Assembly (NCBI GenBank): GCA_002633085.1 | Contig: NSIV01000002.1 | Location: forward strand, 465,199-529,198 | Direction: 5' to 3' | Source of the DNA: Curvibacter sp. PD_MW3 | Lineage (GTDB): Bacteria > Pseudomonadota > Gammaproteobacteria > Burkholderiales > Burkholderiaceae_C | Length of the DNA stretch: 64,000 bases | Shown: piece by piece, positions 7,987-15,831 of the stretch | Layout of the letters: every line of letters begins with the position of its first letter | Numbering within the stretch: the stretch's first letter is position 1 | Notes under the pieces: model-generated | Databases searched by the model: none | What the model saw: only the letters and a program-made list of their open reading frames with translations | What the model was told of the DNA's origin: nothing | Position numbers and translations under genes: made by a program

Positions 7987-9342
7987 TTAGAGGCCCGCGC
8001 TTTTCAACAGCAGGCCCAGCAAGGCGCACGCCGCAATGACGTGCATCACATTGCGCTGAAAACGCAGCAAGGCCACGGCGGCGGCCAAGGCGATCAGGGC
8101 TGACACCCAGTCGAATGCCCCGGCATATCCCTGCGGCCACAGCACGTGGTAGCCGAAGAACAGCGCAAGGTTGAGCACCACCCCCACCACCGCCGCGGTG
8201 ATGGCGGTCAATGGCGCGGTGAACTTGAGGTCGTTGTGGGTGGATTCGACCAGCGGCCCGCCCGCCAGAATGAAAAGGAAAGAAGGTAGGAAGGTGAACC
8301 AGGTCACCAGCGTCGCCGCCAGTGCCCCGGCGAGGAACCGGCTGTCCGGCCCCAGCAAGGCCTGGCCATAACCGCCCACAAAGCCGACAAAAGCCACCAC
8401 CATGATCAGCGGTCCGGGCGTGGTCTCGCCCAGCGCGAGACCATCGATCATCTGCTCGGGCGTCAGCCAGCCATAGTGACCCACAGCCCCTTGGTAAACG
8501 TACGGCAGCACCGCATAAGCACCACCGAAGGTCAGCAGCGCCGCCTTGGTGAAGAACCAGCCCATCTGGGTATAGGCATGACCCCAGCCCCCGATCAGGC
8601 TCAGCACCGCCATGGGCACGGACCACAACAATGCACCCACCAGCAGAATTCGCAGCAAGTGCGGCCAGCGAAAGCGCGCATGGGCCGGTGTTGGCGTCTC
8701 GTCATCGATCAGAGCTGGGCCATAAGACTTCACCTTTGGCCCGTGTCCGCCAAGGCGAAAGCGGCCCGGCGCGATGCGACCACCCATATAACCGACCAGT
8801 GCCGCCGCCGCCACGATGGCCGGAAACGGCACATTGAGCGCGAAGATGGCAACAAAGGAGGCCGCCGCAATGGCCCACAACACGCTGTTCTTCAGGGCGC
8901 GTGAACCAATGCGCCAAGCCGCCTGCAGCACGATGGCCGTCACGGCCGGTTTGATGCCGTAGAACAAGCCGGACATCAACGGCGTCTGGCCAAAGGCGAT
9001 GTAGAGCCAGGACAGCGCAATCAGGATGAACAGCGAAGGCAGGACGAACAGCACGCCTGCCACGATGCCGCCCCAAGTGCGGTGCATCAGCCAGCCGATG
9101 TAGGTGGCGAGCTGCTGCGCTTCCGGCCCAGGCAGCAGCATGCAGTAGTTGAGCGCGTGCAGGAAGCGTCGCTCGGAAATCCAGTGCCGGCGTTCAACCA
9201 GTTCCTGGTGCATGACCGCAATCTGCCCGGCCGGCCCGCCGAAACTGATGAAGCCGAGCTTGAGCCAGAAATAGAACGCTTCGCGAAAGCTCACGGCAGC
9301 GGGAATGGAAGGCTCGGGCGATGGTGAAGTAGGAAGGGTCAT
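7987..9342 (-). CDS. chrA: Chromate transporter ChrA (CHR family, two-domain)
   Basis: An inner-membrane protein (451 aa) of the long CHR family, which exports chromate. Two homologous halves are visible: the first has KLGFISFGGPAGQIAVMHQE and LPGPEAQQLATYIGW, the second has TFGGAYAVLPYVYQ and TTPGPLIMVVAFVGFVGGY. The paired FGG and PGP motifs and roughly ten hydrophobic segments are characteristic. A charged loop with APGRFRLGGHGPKVKS joins the halves. It is divergent from the YdcF-family gene and sits upstream of ahpC on the same strand, about 184 bases away, so chromate and peroxide stress genes are clustered. No ChrB regulator gene is seen nearby. Confidence 0.92.
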   Translation of the reverse strand: MTLPTSPSPEPSIPAAVSFREAFYFWLKLGFISFGGPAGQIAVMHQELVERRHWISERRFLHALNYCMLLPGPEAQQLATYIGWLMHRTWGGIVAGVLFVLPSLFILIALSWLYIAFGQTPLMSGLFYGIKPAVTAIVLQAAWRIGSRALKNSVLWAIAAASFVAIFALNVPFPAIVAAAALVGYMGGRIAPGRFRLGGHGPKVKSYGPALIDDETPTPAHARFRWPHLLRILLVGALLWSVPMAVLSLIGGWGHAYTQMGWFFTKAALLTFGGAYAVLPYVYQGAVGHYGWLTPEQMIDGLALGETTPGPLIMVVAFVGFVGGYGQALLGPDSRFLAGALAATLVTWFTFLPSFLFILAGGPLVESTHNDLKFTAPLTAITAAVVGVVLNLALFFGYHVLWPQGYAGAFDWVSALIALAAAVALLRFQRNVMHVIAACALLGLLLKSAGL

Positions 9343-9419
9343 CTTGGTCTTGATGTCTTGACCTCATCATAGCCAGCCTCATGATGGCGACCCGGCAAAT
9401 CGGGGGACAATCCTGCCCT

Positions 9420-10190
9420 ATGTTCATCGCCGCCCAACTGCTCGCTTTTGTGACCCAGCCACTGGCCTGGGTCGTCCTGTTGCTGTTGCTGGGCCTGCTG
9501 ACCCAGCGCCCCTGGCGCCGTTGCAGCGTGGGGCTGATCTGGTTGGCCCTGGCCACACTGTTACTGCAGGGCTGGGAACCGTTACCTAATGCGCTACTTC
9601 GTCGGCTTGAAGCCCGCTACCCGGCAGCTACCAATCCGCAAGATATGCAACGTTACGCTGGCATGGTGGTATTGGGCGGCGCGCTCGAACCTTCCTACGT
9701 CTGGCAAGGTCATGGTCAACCTGCACTCAATGAGGCCGCCGAGCGCATGACGGCCGCGTTGCCTTTGTTGCAGCGCCACCCACACCTGCAACTGCTGTTC
9801 ACCGGCGGCTCGGGCGAACTGCTCGAACAAGGCTGGACTGAAGCAGAACGTGCACGCATCTTCTACGCCGACATGGGCGTTGCGCCACAAAATCTTCTGT
9901 TCGAATCGGCTTCGCGTACTACGTACAAAAACGCTGTGCTGAGCGCCCAACTGCCCGAGGTCGACAAGACCCGTCCCTGGTTGCTGATCACCTCCGCCTG
10001 GCACATGCCGCGCGCCATGGCGGCTTTCGAAAAAGCCGGCTGGAACGTCACGCCCTATCCGGTGGATTTCCGCGCCGGCAATGAAACGCCCTGGACCCGT
10101 TACTCGCTCGCCAGAGGTGCCAACAAATGGCATCTGGCATTGCATGAATACCTGGGTCTGCTGGCCTATCGCCTGAGTGGCAAGTCGTAA
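9420..10190 (+). CDS. YdcF/ElyC family envelope protein (DUF218)
   Basis: A 256-aa membrane-anchored protein. Two N-terminal hydrophobic segments (LLAFVTQPLAWVVLLLLLGL and a second in VGLIWLALATLLLQG) precede a periplasmic DUF218 domain with GMVVLGGALEPS, LLFTGGSGELL and ITSAWHMPRAMAAFEKAGW. This layout is that of ElyC/YdcF proteins, some of which affect peptidoglycan or lipid-carrier metabolism in E. coli; the molecular activity is not settled for the family. The ATG at 9420 is chosen because the membrane segment begins right after it; two ATGs at 9381/9384 would add a hydrophilic stretch. The gene is divergent from chrA and followed by about 225 bases of non-coding sequence. Confidence 0.8.
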   Translation: MFIAAQLLAFVTQPLAWVVLLLLLGLLTQRPWRRCSVGLIWLALATLLLQGWEPLPNALLRRLEARYPAATNPQDMQRYAGMVVLGGALEPSYVWQGHGQPALNEAAERMTAALPLLQRHPHLQLLFTGGSGELLEQGWTEAERARIFYADMGVAPQNLLFESASRTTYKNAVLSAQLPEVDKTRPWLLITSAWHMPRAMAAFEKAGWNVTPYPVDFRAGNETPWTRYSLARGANKWHLALHEYLGLLAYRLSGKS

Positions 10191-10415
10191 GCGCAAGTCC
10201 TGCTGACGGCATCACGCACATGCCTGCGCAGCGGAGTGGGAACGCGTATTTCTGATACGAATTGATACAAGCGCTCCCACTATACTTCGGCGCATGCATT
10301 CGTCTCCGACCCGGCGCGCATGGTACGCAAGTCCCTTTCATGCTGAGGCAGCCATGACTGCCACCAGCCCATCACATTTTGTCTTACCGCCTACTTCTGG
10401 CTTGAGTCTGCTCAC
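10191..10415. other. Intergenic region before the diguanylate cyclase gene
   Basis: No gene is supported here. The sequence holds TTGATA and TATACT hexamers near 10261-10285, but their spacing (13 bases) is too short for a normal sigma-70 promoter. I see no clear ribosome site before the ATG at 10416. Confidence 0.5.
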
Positions 10416-12020
10416 ATGTCTTGTTCGCCAGAAGAGCTGAAAAAGCGCAGTGATGCCGTGGCATCCAAATGGCAGTCCTTTCAGGACTTGCCCGCAACGG
10501 ATCACCTGCTTGAGTTCGCTGTTTCGGTCTCGAGTTTCACCGAATTCCTGCTCGGCAAGGGACTGTCGGGCCTGCACCAGATTTCACGCAATCTGGAACA
10601 ACAGGCGATGTCCCTGTTTGATGTGGAGACCAGCGGAGCCGTTCCCCAAGCCACCCTGGATGACATGAATCAGCGCGTACGGGAACTGGGCATGCGGGTG
10701 GCGGATTTCATCGACAGCAACAGCCGTCCGATCGTGGAACGCCGCGCGCACCCAGACAGCTCTGCAGCCATGGACATCACGCCACGCCATCGCGTCTGGC
10801 TGGTTGGCAACCATGCCGCACCATGGCAGGAGCTGGTGCTGCAACTGGGCTACTTCAGCATCGACGCCGAGTTTCACAAGACGCAGGAATTGCCCAGCCA
10901 CGCCGACGAACCGGCGATTGTCTTGCTGGATGCGGAGGATTTGACCACCCAGCAACTCAGTGCCGAGATTCAGCTGCTGCGCGCACGTTTTTCCGCCAGC
11001 ACCCTGCTGGTTGCCCGACTGCCTGTCGACTTCGACAGCCTCAAGTCCGCGCTGGCGGCGGGCTGCGATTTTTGTTTCACCCACACGAGCGCCCAATCAG
11101 GCATTCTGGCCAAGATCATCGAACTGTGTGGCAACCAGGAAGAAGCGCCTTATCGCGCCCTGGTGGTGGAAGACTCGCCCACGGCGAGCAAATCCATTCA
11201 GCGCACCCTGGCCATGTGCGGCATTGAAACCCACGCCATCTCCAAACCCCATGAGGTGCTGGAGTGCCTGACACGCTTCCAGCCCGATTTGATCCTGATG
11301 GACATGTTCATGCCGGGGTGTACCGGCGTCGAGGCGGCCCGGGTGATTCGCCAGCACCCCGAATTCCTCTCCACCCCGATCGTCTATTTGTCCGGCGACA
11401 CCGATGTCCCCATGCAGATCGAAGCGTTGCGCCTCGGGGGCGATCACTTCCTCACCAAACCGTTCAACCCGGTGGTGCTCAACGCCATCGTCCAGAGCAA
11501 GATCGAACGCTATCGCGCCCTGCGGCGTGCCATGCAGCACGACAGCCTGACCGGCCTGCTCAACCACATCGCGTCCAAGGAAAAACTGGCCGCCGCCATC
11601 CAGCAGGCCGTGGCCGATCAGCAGCCGCTGTCGGTTGCGATGATCGACATCGATCACTTCAAGAAAATCAACGACAGTTACGGCCACCAGGTCGGCGACC
11701 AAGTGATCCGCAGTGTGGCCTGGTTCCTCAAGCAGCGCCTGCGCAAGACCGACCTGATCGGCCGCTACGGCGGCGAAGAGTTCCTGCTGCTGCTGCCCGC
11801 GACCGATGCCGATCTGGCCACCGAGATTCTCGACCGGATCCGGCGCGACTTCAGCCTGATCAAGCACCCGTTCAATGAAACCTGGTTCAGTGCCACTTTT
11901 TCCGCCGGGCTTGCGCAGTTGCAAGACCAGGCCAGCGCCGAAACGCTGATCAAGCAGGCCGACGAAGCCCTCTATGGCGCCAAGCGCGCAGGGCGCAACC
12001 GCATCGTCAGGTGGGAGTGA
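10416..12020 (+). CDS. Diguanylate cyclase with two receiver domains
   Basis: A cytoplasmic signalling protein of 534 aa that probably makes cyclic di-GMP. Order of domains: a helical N-terminal segment of about 120 residues that I cannot name (possibly Hpt-like); a degenerate receiver at about 125-240 that keeps an Asp in IVLLDAED but lacks the acidic pair and the conserved Lys; an intact receiver at about 248-365 with VVEDSPTASKS, Asp296 in LILMDMFMPG and Lys348 in LTKPF; and a GGDEF domain at about 375-530. The active site is GGEEF (452-456), and the product-inhibition site RKTD lies five residues before it. The layout resembles PleD, with phosphorylation at Asp296 expected to drive dimerisation. 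The partner kinase is not in the window. Confidence 0.88.
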   Translation: MSCSPEELKKRSDAVASKWQSFQDLPATDHLLEFAVSVSSFTEFLLGKGLSGLHQISRNLEQQAMSLFDVETSGAVPQATLDDMNQRVRELGMRVADFIDSNSRPIVERRAHPDSSAAMDITPRHRVWLVGNHAAPWQELVLQLGYFSIDAEFHKTQELPSHADEPAIVLLDAEDLTTQQLSAEIQLLRARFSASTLLVARLPVDFDSLKSALAAGCDFCFTHTSAQSGILAKIIELCGNQEEAPYRALVVEDSPTASKSIQRTLAMCGIETHAISKPHEVLECLTRFQPDLILMDMFMPGCTGVEAARVIRQHPEFLSTPIVYLSGDTDVPMQIEALRLGGDHFLTKPFNPVVLNAIVQSKIERYRALRRAMQHDSLTGLLNHIASKEKLAAAIQQAVADQQPLSVAMIDIDHFKKINDSYGHQVGDQVIRSVAWFLKQRLRKTDLIGRYGGEEFLLLLPATDADLATEILDRIRRDFSLIKHPFNETWFSATFSAGLAQLQDQASAETLIKQADEALYGAKRAGRNRIVRWE

Positions 12021-13323
12021 GCTGCGGCTCCGTCACGGCCAACGGCATCGCCAGCACCTTGTCGATGCGCCGGCCGTCCATGTCCACCACCTCGAACAGC
12101 CAGTCGGCGCACTCGATGCGCTCCCCGGTGTTCGGCAGATGACCGCTGACAGCCAATAGCAGGCCAGCCACCGTGTTGTAGCGGCCGCGGCCCTCGTCGG
12201 GCAGGTCACGAATGCTGAGCCGGCTCTTGAGCTCATCGACCGGCATCAGACCGTCGAGCAGCCAGGAACCATCCTCGCGCGGCGTGGCCCAGGCATCGAT
12301 CTGCGCCACCGGCTGCAATTCGCCGGTGATCGCCTCCAGCAGGTCGCCCGGCGTCACCAGCCCCTGCACCACACCATATTCATCGACCACGAACACCATG
12401 CGCCCAGAGCGCGAGCGGAACTGCTCCAGCAACTCCATGCCCGACAACGTCTCCGGCACGAAGACCGCCGGTTGCACATGGGCTTCGATCAGCCCCTCTT
12501 GCCCGACACCCAGCGCCAGCAGCTTGCCCACACTGATCAGCCCCACCACGTCATCGAGCGAGCCACGGCACACCGGGTACCAGGAATGCGCACTGCGCTC
12601 ACCCGCTTGTCCGACCAGCTGCAGGCATTGCGCCACACTGTGGCTGGCTTCCAGCCAGGCCACATCGCTGCGCGGCACCATGAGCGAGGTCAGCGGCCGG
12701 TCATCGAGCCGGAACACGTTCTGCACCATCTGGTGCTCATGCTGCTCGATCACGCCGGCGTCCACCCCCTCTTCCAGGCTATGGCGGATCTCTTCTTCCG
12801 TCATGCTGCGCGTCACATCGGTCGGGATGCGCAGCAGCTTGAGAACGCCTTGGGTCGTGGCCGCCAGCAGCTTCACAAACGGTTTGGCCACCACCGCCAG
12901 CCAGTGCATCGGGCGTGACGTCCAGCACGCCACCACCTCGGGATAGAGCTGGCCGATGCGCTTGGGCACCAGCTCACCGAAGATGATGGTGACAAAGGTG
13001 ATCGCCGTCACCACCAGCGCTGTGGCAGAAATCGATGCAGCCTGCTCCGTCACACCCAGCCCCTGCAGCCAGCCGGCCAGGTTGTCGCTGAAAGCCGCTT
13101 CGCCGACGATACCGTTGAGCACGCCGATCGACGTGATGCCGACCTGCACTGTGGAGAGGAACTGGTTCGGGTTGTCGAGCAGCACCAACGCGGTCTGCGC
13201 ACCGCCGTCGCCCGCCTCGGCCATGGCAATGAGACGCGCCTTGCGGCTGGCCGCCAGGGCCAGTTCCGACATGGCGAACACGCCGTTGAGCAGGGTCAAC
13301 AGCGCGATCAGAAAGACTTCCAT
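12007..13323 (-). CDS. Hemolysin/CNNM (CorC-TlyC) family membrane protein
   Basis: A 438-aa protein with an N-terminal DUF21 (CNNM) membrane domain of about four segments (EVFLIALLTLLNGVFAMSE at the start, TALVVTAITFVTIIFGELVPKRIG later), a pair of CBS domains (SLMVPRSDVAWLE, VVDEYGVVQGLVTPGDLLEAI) and a C-terminal CorC/HlyC domain. CNNM relatives are Mg2+ or Co2+ transporters or modulators; the hemolysin name is historical. The ATG at 13323 starts directly on the first membrane helix; the open frame upstream runs into the divergent apaH gene and is not used. Its 3' end overlaps the 3' end of the diguanylate cyclase gene by 14 bases. Confidence 0.88.
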   Translation of the reverse strand: MEVFLIALLTLLNGVFAMSELALAASRKARLIAMAEAGDGGAQTALVLLDNPNQFLSTVQVGITSIGVLNGIVGEAAFSDNLAGWLQGLGVTEQAASISATALVVTAITFVTIIFGELVPKRIGQLYPEVVACWTSRPMHWLAVVAKPFVKLLAATTQGVLKLLRIPTDVTRSMTEEEIRHSLEEGVDAGVIEQHEHQMVQNVFRLDDRPLTSLMVPRSDVAWLEASHSVAQCLQLVGQAGERSAHSWYPVCRGSLDDVVGLISVGKLLALGVGQEGLIEAHVQPAVFVPETLSGMELLEQFRSRSGRMVFVVDEYGVVQGLVTPGDLLEAITGELQPVAQIDAWATPREDGSWLLDGLMPVDELKSRLSIRDLPDEGRGRYNTVAGLLLAVSGHLPNTGERIECADWLFEVVDMDGRRIDKVLAMPLAVTEPQLTPT

Positions 13324-13347
13324 GAAACCCGAGCGAGAATAAACACC

Positions 13348-14199
13348 ATGGCACTTTACCTGATTGGTGACGTGCAGGGCTGCGACAGCGCCCTGCAACG
13401 TCTGCTCGACACCATTTCCTTCTCGCCCAGCCGCGACACGCTTTACCTGCTGGGCGACCTGGTCAACCGCGGGCCGGACTCGGCGGCCGTGCTGCGCCGG
13501 CTCATGGGTTATGGCGACGCCGCGCGCTGCCTGCTGGGCAACCACGACCTGCACCTGCTGGCCATCGCGCACGGCGTGCGCCGGCCCAGCCGCAGCGACA
13601 CGCTGGACGACGTCCTGCAGGCGCCGGACCGCCCCGCCCTGCTGGACTGGCTGTGCCGGCAGCGCCTGGCGCTACTGGAGCACTGCCACGATGAAGAGGT
13701 TTTAATGATTCATGCCGGCGTTCTGCCTGCTTGGACAGCTACAAAAACAATAGCATTGGCCAGCGAGGTGGAAGCCGTGCTGCAAAGTTCCGACCTGCCG
13801 GATTTTCTGCATCAGATGTACGGCAACGAGCCGACCGACTGGGACGATGCGCTCACCGGCAGTGCGCGGCTGCGCGTGATCGTCAATGCGCTGACACGGC
13901 TGCGCTTGTGCACGCCGCAAGGCAGCATGGAATTCAAGACCACGGCCAGCGCCAGTGAGGCACCAGCGGGCTACCTGCCGTGGTTCGAGGTACCGGAACG
14001 GCAGACCGCCGATGTGACGGTGGCCTTCGGCCACTGGTCCACCCTGGGCTGGCTGAACCGACCCGATGTGCTGGCGCTGGACACCGGCTGTGTCTGGGGC
14101 GGCTGCTTGAGTGCTGTGCGCCTGGGCATGGCCCGGGCGCATGAACTGATTCAGGTGAAGTGCGTCGCCGCGCAGACGCCAGGCGGGCGCGGCGATTGA
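13348..14199 (+). CDS. apaH: Bis(5'-nucleosyl)-tetraphosphatase, symmetrical
   Basis: ApaH (283 aa) hydrolyses Ap4A to two ADP and removes Np4 caps from RNA. The metallophosphatase motifs are intact: YLIGDVQGC (GDxxG-type start), LLGDLVNRGPDS, LLGNHDLHLLAIAHG, MIHAGVLPAW and FGHWSTLGWL, then the late ALDTGCVWGG. Start codons of apaH and the divergent CNNM gene are only 24 bases apart, so the two promoters overlap or lie within coding sequence. A short segment after MIHAGVLPAW (about 13736-13754) matches the palindromic core of a repeat found elsewhere in the window. Confidence 0.96.
   Translation: MALYLIGDVQGCDSALQRLLDTISFSPSRDTLYLLGDLVNRGPDSAAVLRRLMGYGDAARCLLGNHDLHLLAIAHGVRRPSRSDTLDDVLQAPDRPALLDWLCRQRLALLEHCHDEEVLMIHAGVLPAWTATKTIALASEVEAVLQSSDLPDFLHQMYGNEPTDWDDALTGSARLRVIVNALTRLRLCTPQGSMEFKTTASASEAPAGYLPWFEVPERQTADVTVAFGHWSTLGWLNRPDVLALDTGCVWGGCLSAVRLGMARAHELIQVKCVAAQTPGGRGD
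13736..13754 (-). repeat. Partial core of 54-nt interspersed repeat (family R2) inside apaH
   Basis: The 17-base imperfect palindrome GCTATTGTTTTTGTAGC (minus strand) has the GCTAT-N7-TAGC form of the R2 copies at 22692, 40330 and 60082. It lies in codons for TATKTIA of ApaH, a variable position of the family. The remaining 37 bases of the repeat are not convincingly present. Confidence 0.4.
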
Positions 14200-14202
14200 G
14201 GC

Positions 14203-15666
14203 TTAGGCCGTCGGTTCGTTGGATTTGAACAGGGCCGCCACCTTGCGCTTGGGCTTGATGTTGGCCGACAGGCGGCTGGCGGGCTTGGCCGTCGGCTCCC
14301 AGGCCGGTGCCGCTTCGGCGACCGGCGCTTCGTAAGGCTTGTCGAAGAACGGATCTTTCGGCGTGGGCGCCGGGCGGGCGTAGTCACGCGGGGCGGAACG
14401 GCGCTCGCGCCGCTCACCACGTTCCTCGCTCTGCTCGTACAGGCGCCGGCCGTCGTTGATGCGGCCCTGTTTGCGGATGTCCGGGGTGTCCTCGTCGAAC
14501 TCCACCGCTTCAAGCTCGATCTTGGTCTTGATGAGCTTTTCGATGTCCGCCACCAGGCGGGCATCCTTGCCCGAGACAAAGCTCACCGCCAGACCTGAGG
14601 CACCAGCGCGGCCGGTGCGGCCGATACGATGCACATAGTCTTCGGCATTGAACGGGATGTCGAAATTGAACACCGCCGGCACGTCCTTGATGTCCAGACC
14701 GCGGGCGGCCACATCGGTACACACCAGCAGGTCGACTTCGCCCTTCTTGAAGGCGTCCAGCGCCTTCAGGCGCTCATCCTGGCTCTTGTCGCCGTGCAGC
14801 GCCGTCGTCTTGAGGCCTTCGCGTTCCAGCGAACGGGCCAGCCGGGCGCAGCCGAGCTTGCTGTTGACAAACACAAACGCCTGCTTCATGCCGCGCTGGC
14901 GCAGGATCTGGTGCAGGGCGTGGCGCTTGTCGTCGTCACCCACACTGTAGAAATGCTGCTCAACGGTGGAAGCGGTGGCATTCGAACGTGCCACCTCGAT
15001 CGTCACCGGGTCCTGCAGGTAGCTGCTGGCCAGGCGCTTGATCTCGGGCGAGAAGGTGGCGCTGAACAAAAGCGTGGTGCGCTGCTTGGGCAGGTAACTC
15101 AGGATACGTTGCAGGTCGGGCAGGAAGCCGATGTCGAGCATGCGGTCGGCTTCGTCCAGCACCACGTACTCCACCTGGTTCAGCACCGCGGTCTTGGCTT
15201 CGATGTGGTCGAGCAGGCGGCCCGGCGTGGCCACCAGCACCTCAACGCCTTTTTTCAGCTCCAGCGTCTGCGGCTTCATGTCCATGCCGCCGAACACCAC
15301 CGCGCTGCGCAAGTTGGTGTACTTGGCGTACAGCTTGACCTGCTGCGCCACCTGGTCGGCCAGCTCGCGCGTGGGCAGCAGCACCAGGGCGCGCACCGGA
15401 TGGCGCGCGGGCGAGGTGGAGCTGTTTTCGTGTTTCAGCATGCGCTGTAGCAGCGGCAGCGAGAAGGCGGCGGTCTTGCCAGTGCCGGTCTGGGCGGCGC
15501 CCATCACGTCACGGCCCTGCAACACCACGGGAATGGCCTGCGCCTGGATCGGCGTCATGGTCTCGTAGCCCATCTCGGCCACGGCGCGCCGCAGGGGCTC
15601 GGCCAGGGTCAGATCGGCATAGCGCTGGGGCTCGGGGACGCTAGATTCGGGGGTGGTTTGGGTCAT
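14203..15666 (-). CDS. rhlE: DEAD-box ATP-dependent RNA helicase, RhlE type
   Basis: A 487-aa RNA helicase. Motifs in order: Q-motif GYETMTPIQAQAIPVVLQGRD, motif I AQTGTGKTAAFSLPLLQ, PTRELADQV, TPGRLLDH, motif II VLDEADRMLDIGF, motif III SATFS, then FVNSKLGCARLARSL, VCTDVAARGLDI and motif VI HRIGRTGRAG. The spacing and the Arg/Pro/Lys-rich C-terminal tail fit the RhlE subgroup, which works in ribosome assembly and RNA turnover. The tail ends KRKVAALFKSNEPTA. It is convergent with apaH, with only three bases between their stop codons. Confidence 0.9.
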   Translation of the reverse strand: MTQTTPESSVPEPQRYADLTLAEPLRRAVAEMGYETMTPIQAQAIPVVLQGRDVMGAAQTGTGKTAAFSLPLLQRMLKHENSSTSPARHPVRALVLLPTRELADQVAQQVKLYAKYTNLRSAVVFGGMDMKPQTLELKKGVEVLVATPGRLLDHIEAKTAVLNQVEYVVLDEADRMLDIGFLPDLQRILSYLPKQRTTLLFSATFSPEIKRLASSYLQDPVTIEVARSNATASTVEQHFYSVGDDDKRHALHQILRQRGMKQAFVFVNSKLGCARLARSLEREGLKTTALHGDKSQDERLKALDAFKKGEVDLLVCTDVAARGLDIKDVPAVFNFDIPFNAEDYVHRIGRTGRAGASGLAVSFVSGKDARLVADIEKLIKTKIELEAVEFDEDTPDIRKQGRINDGRRLYEQSEERGERRERRSAPRDYARPAPTPKDPFFDKPYEAPVAEAAPAWEPTAKPASRLSANIKPKRKVAALFKSNEPTA

Positions 15667-15831
15667 CGATACCTGGGATTGTGTCGCCAGTAGTCCGGAG
15701 TGCCCGGTGGCCGGCGGTATGTGCCCGAAATTTGGGCAACCCGTATTATCCCCTATCTACCACAATCAGGCTTGGCTCGGCCCGGCGGCCAATGCCCGGA
15801 CCGGCAGCAAGCCCATCGGGGCCTTCCTAGA

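Noticed and set aside
15700..15831. Longer N-terminus for the HD-GYP protein
   Set aside because: The extra residues are Pro/Arg/Gly-rich and overlap the promoter region between rhlE and this gene; no ribosome site.
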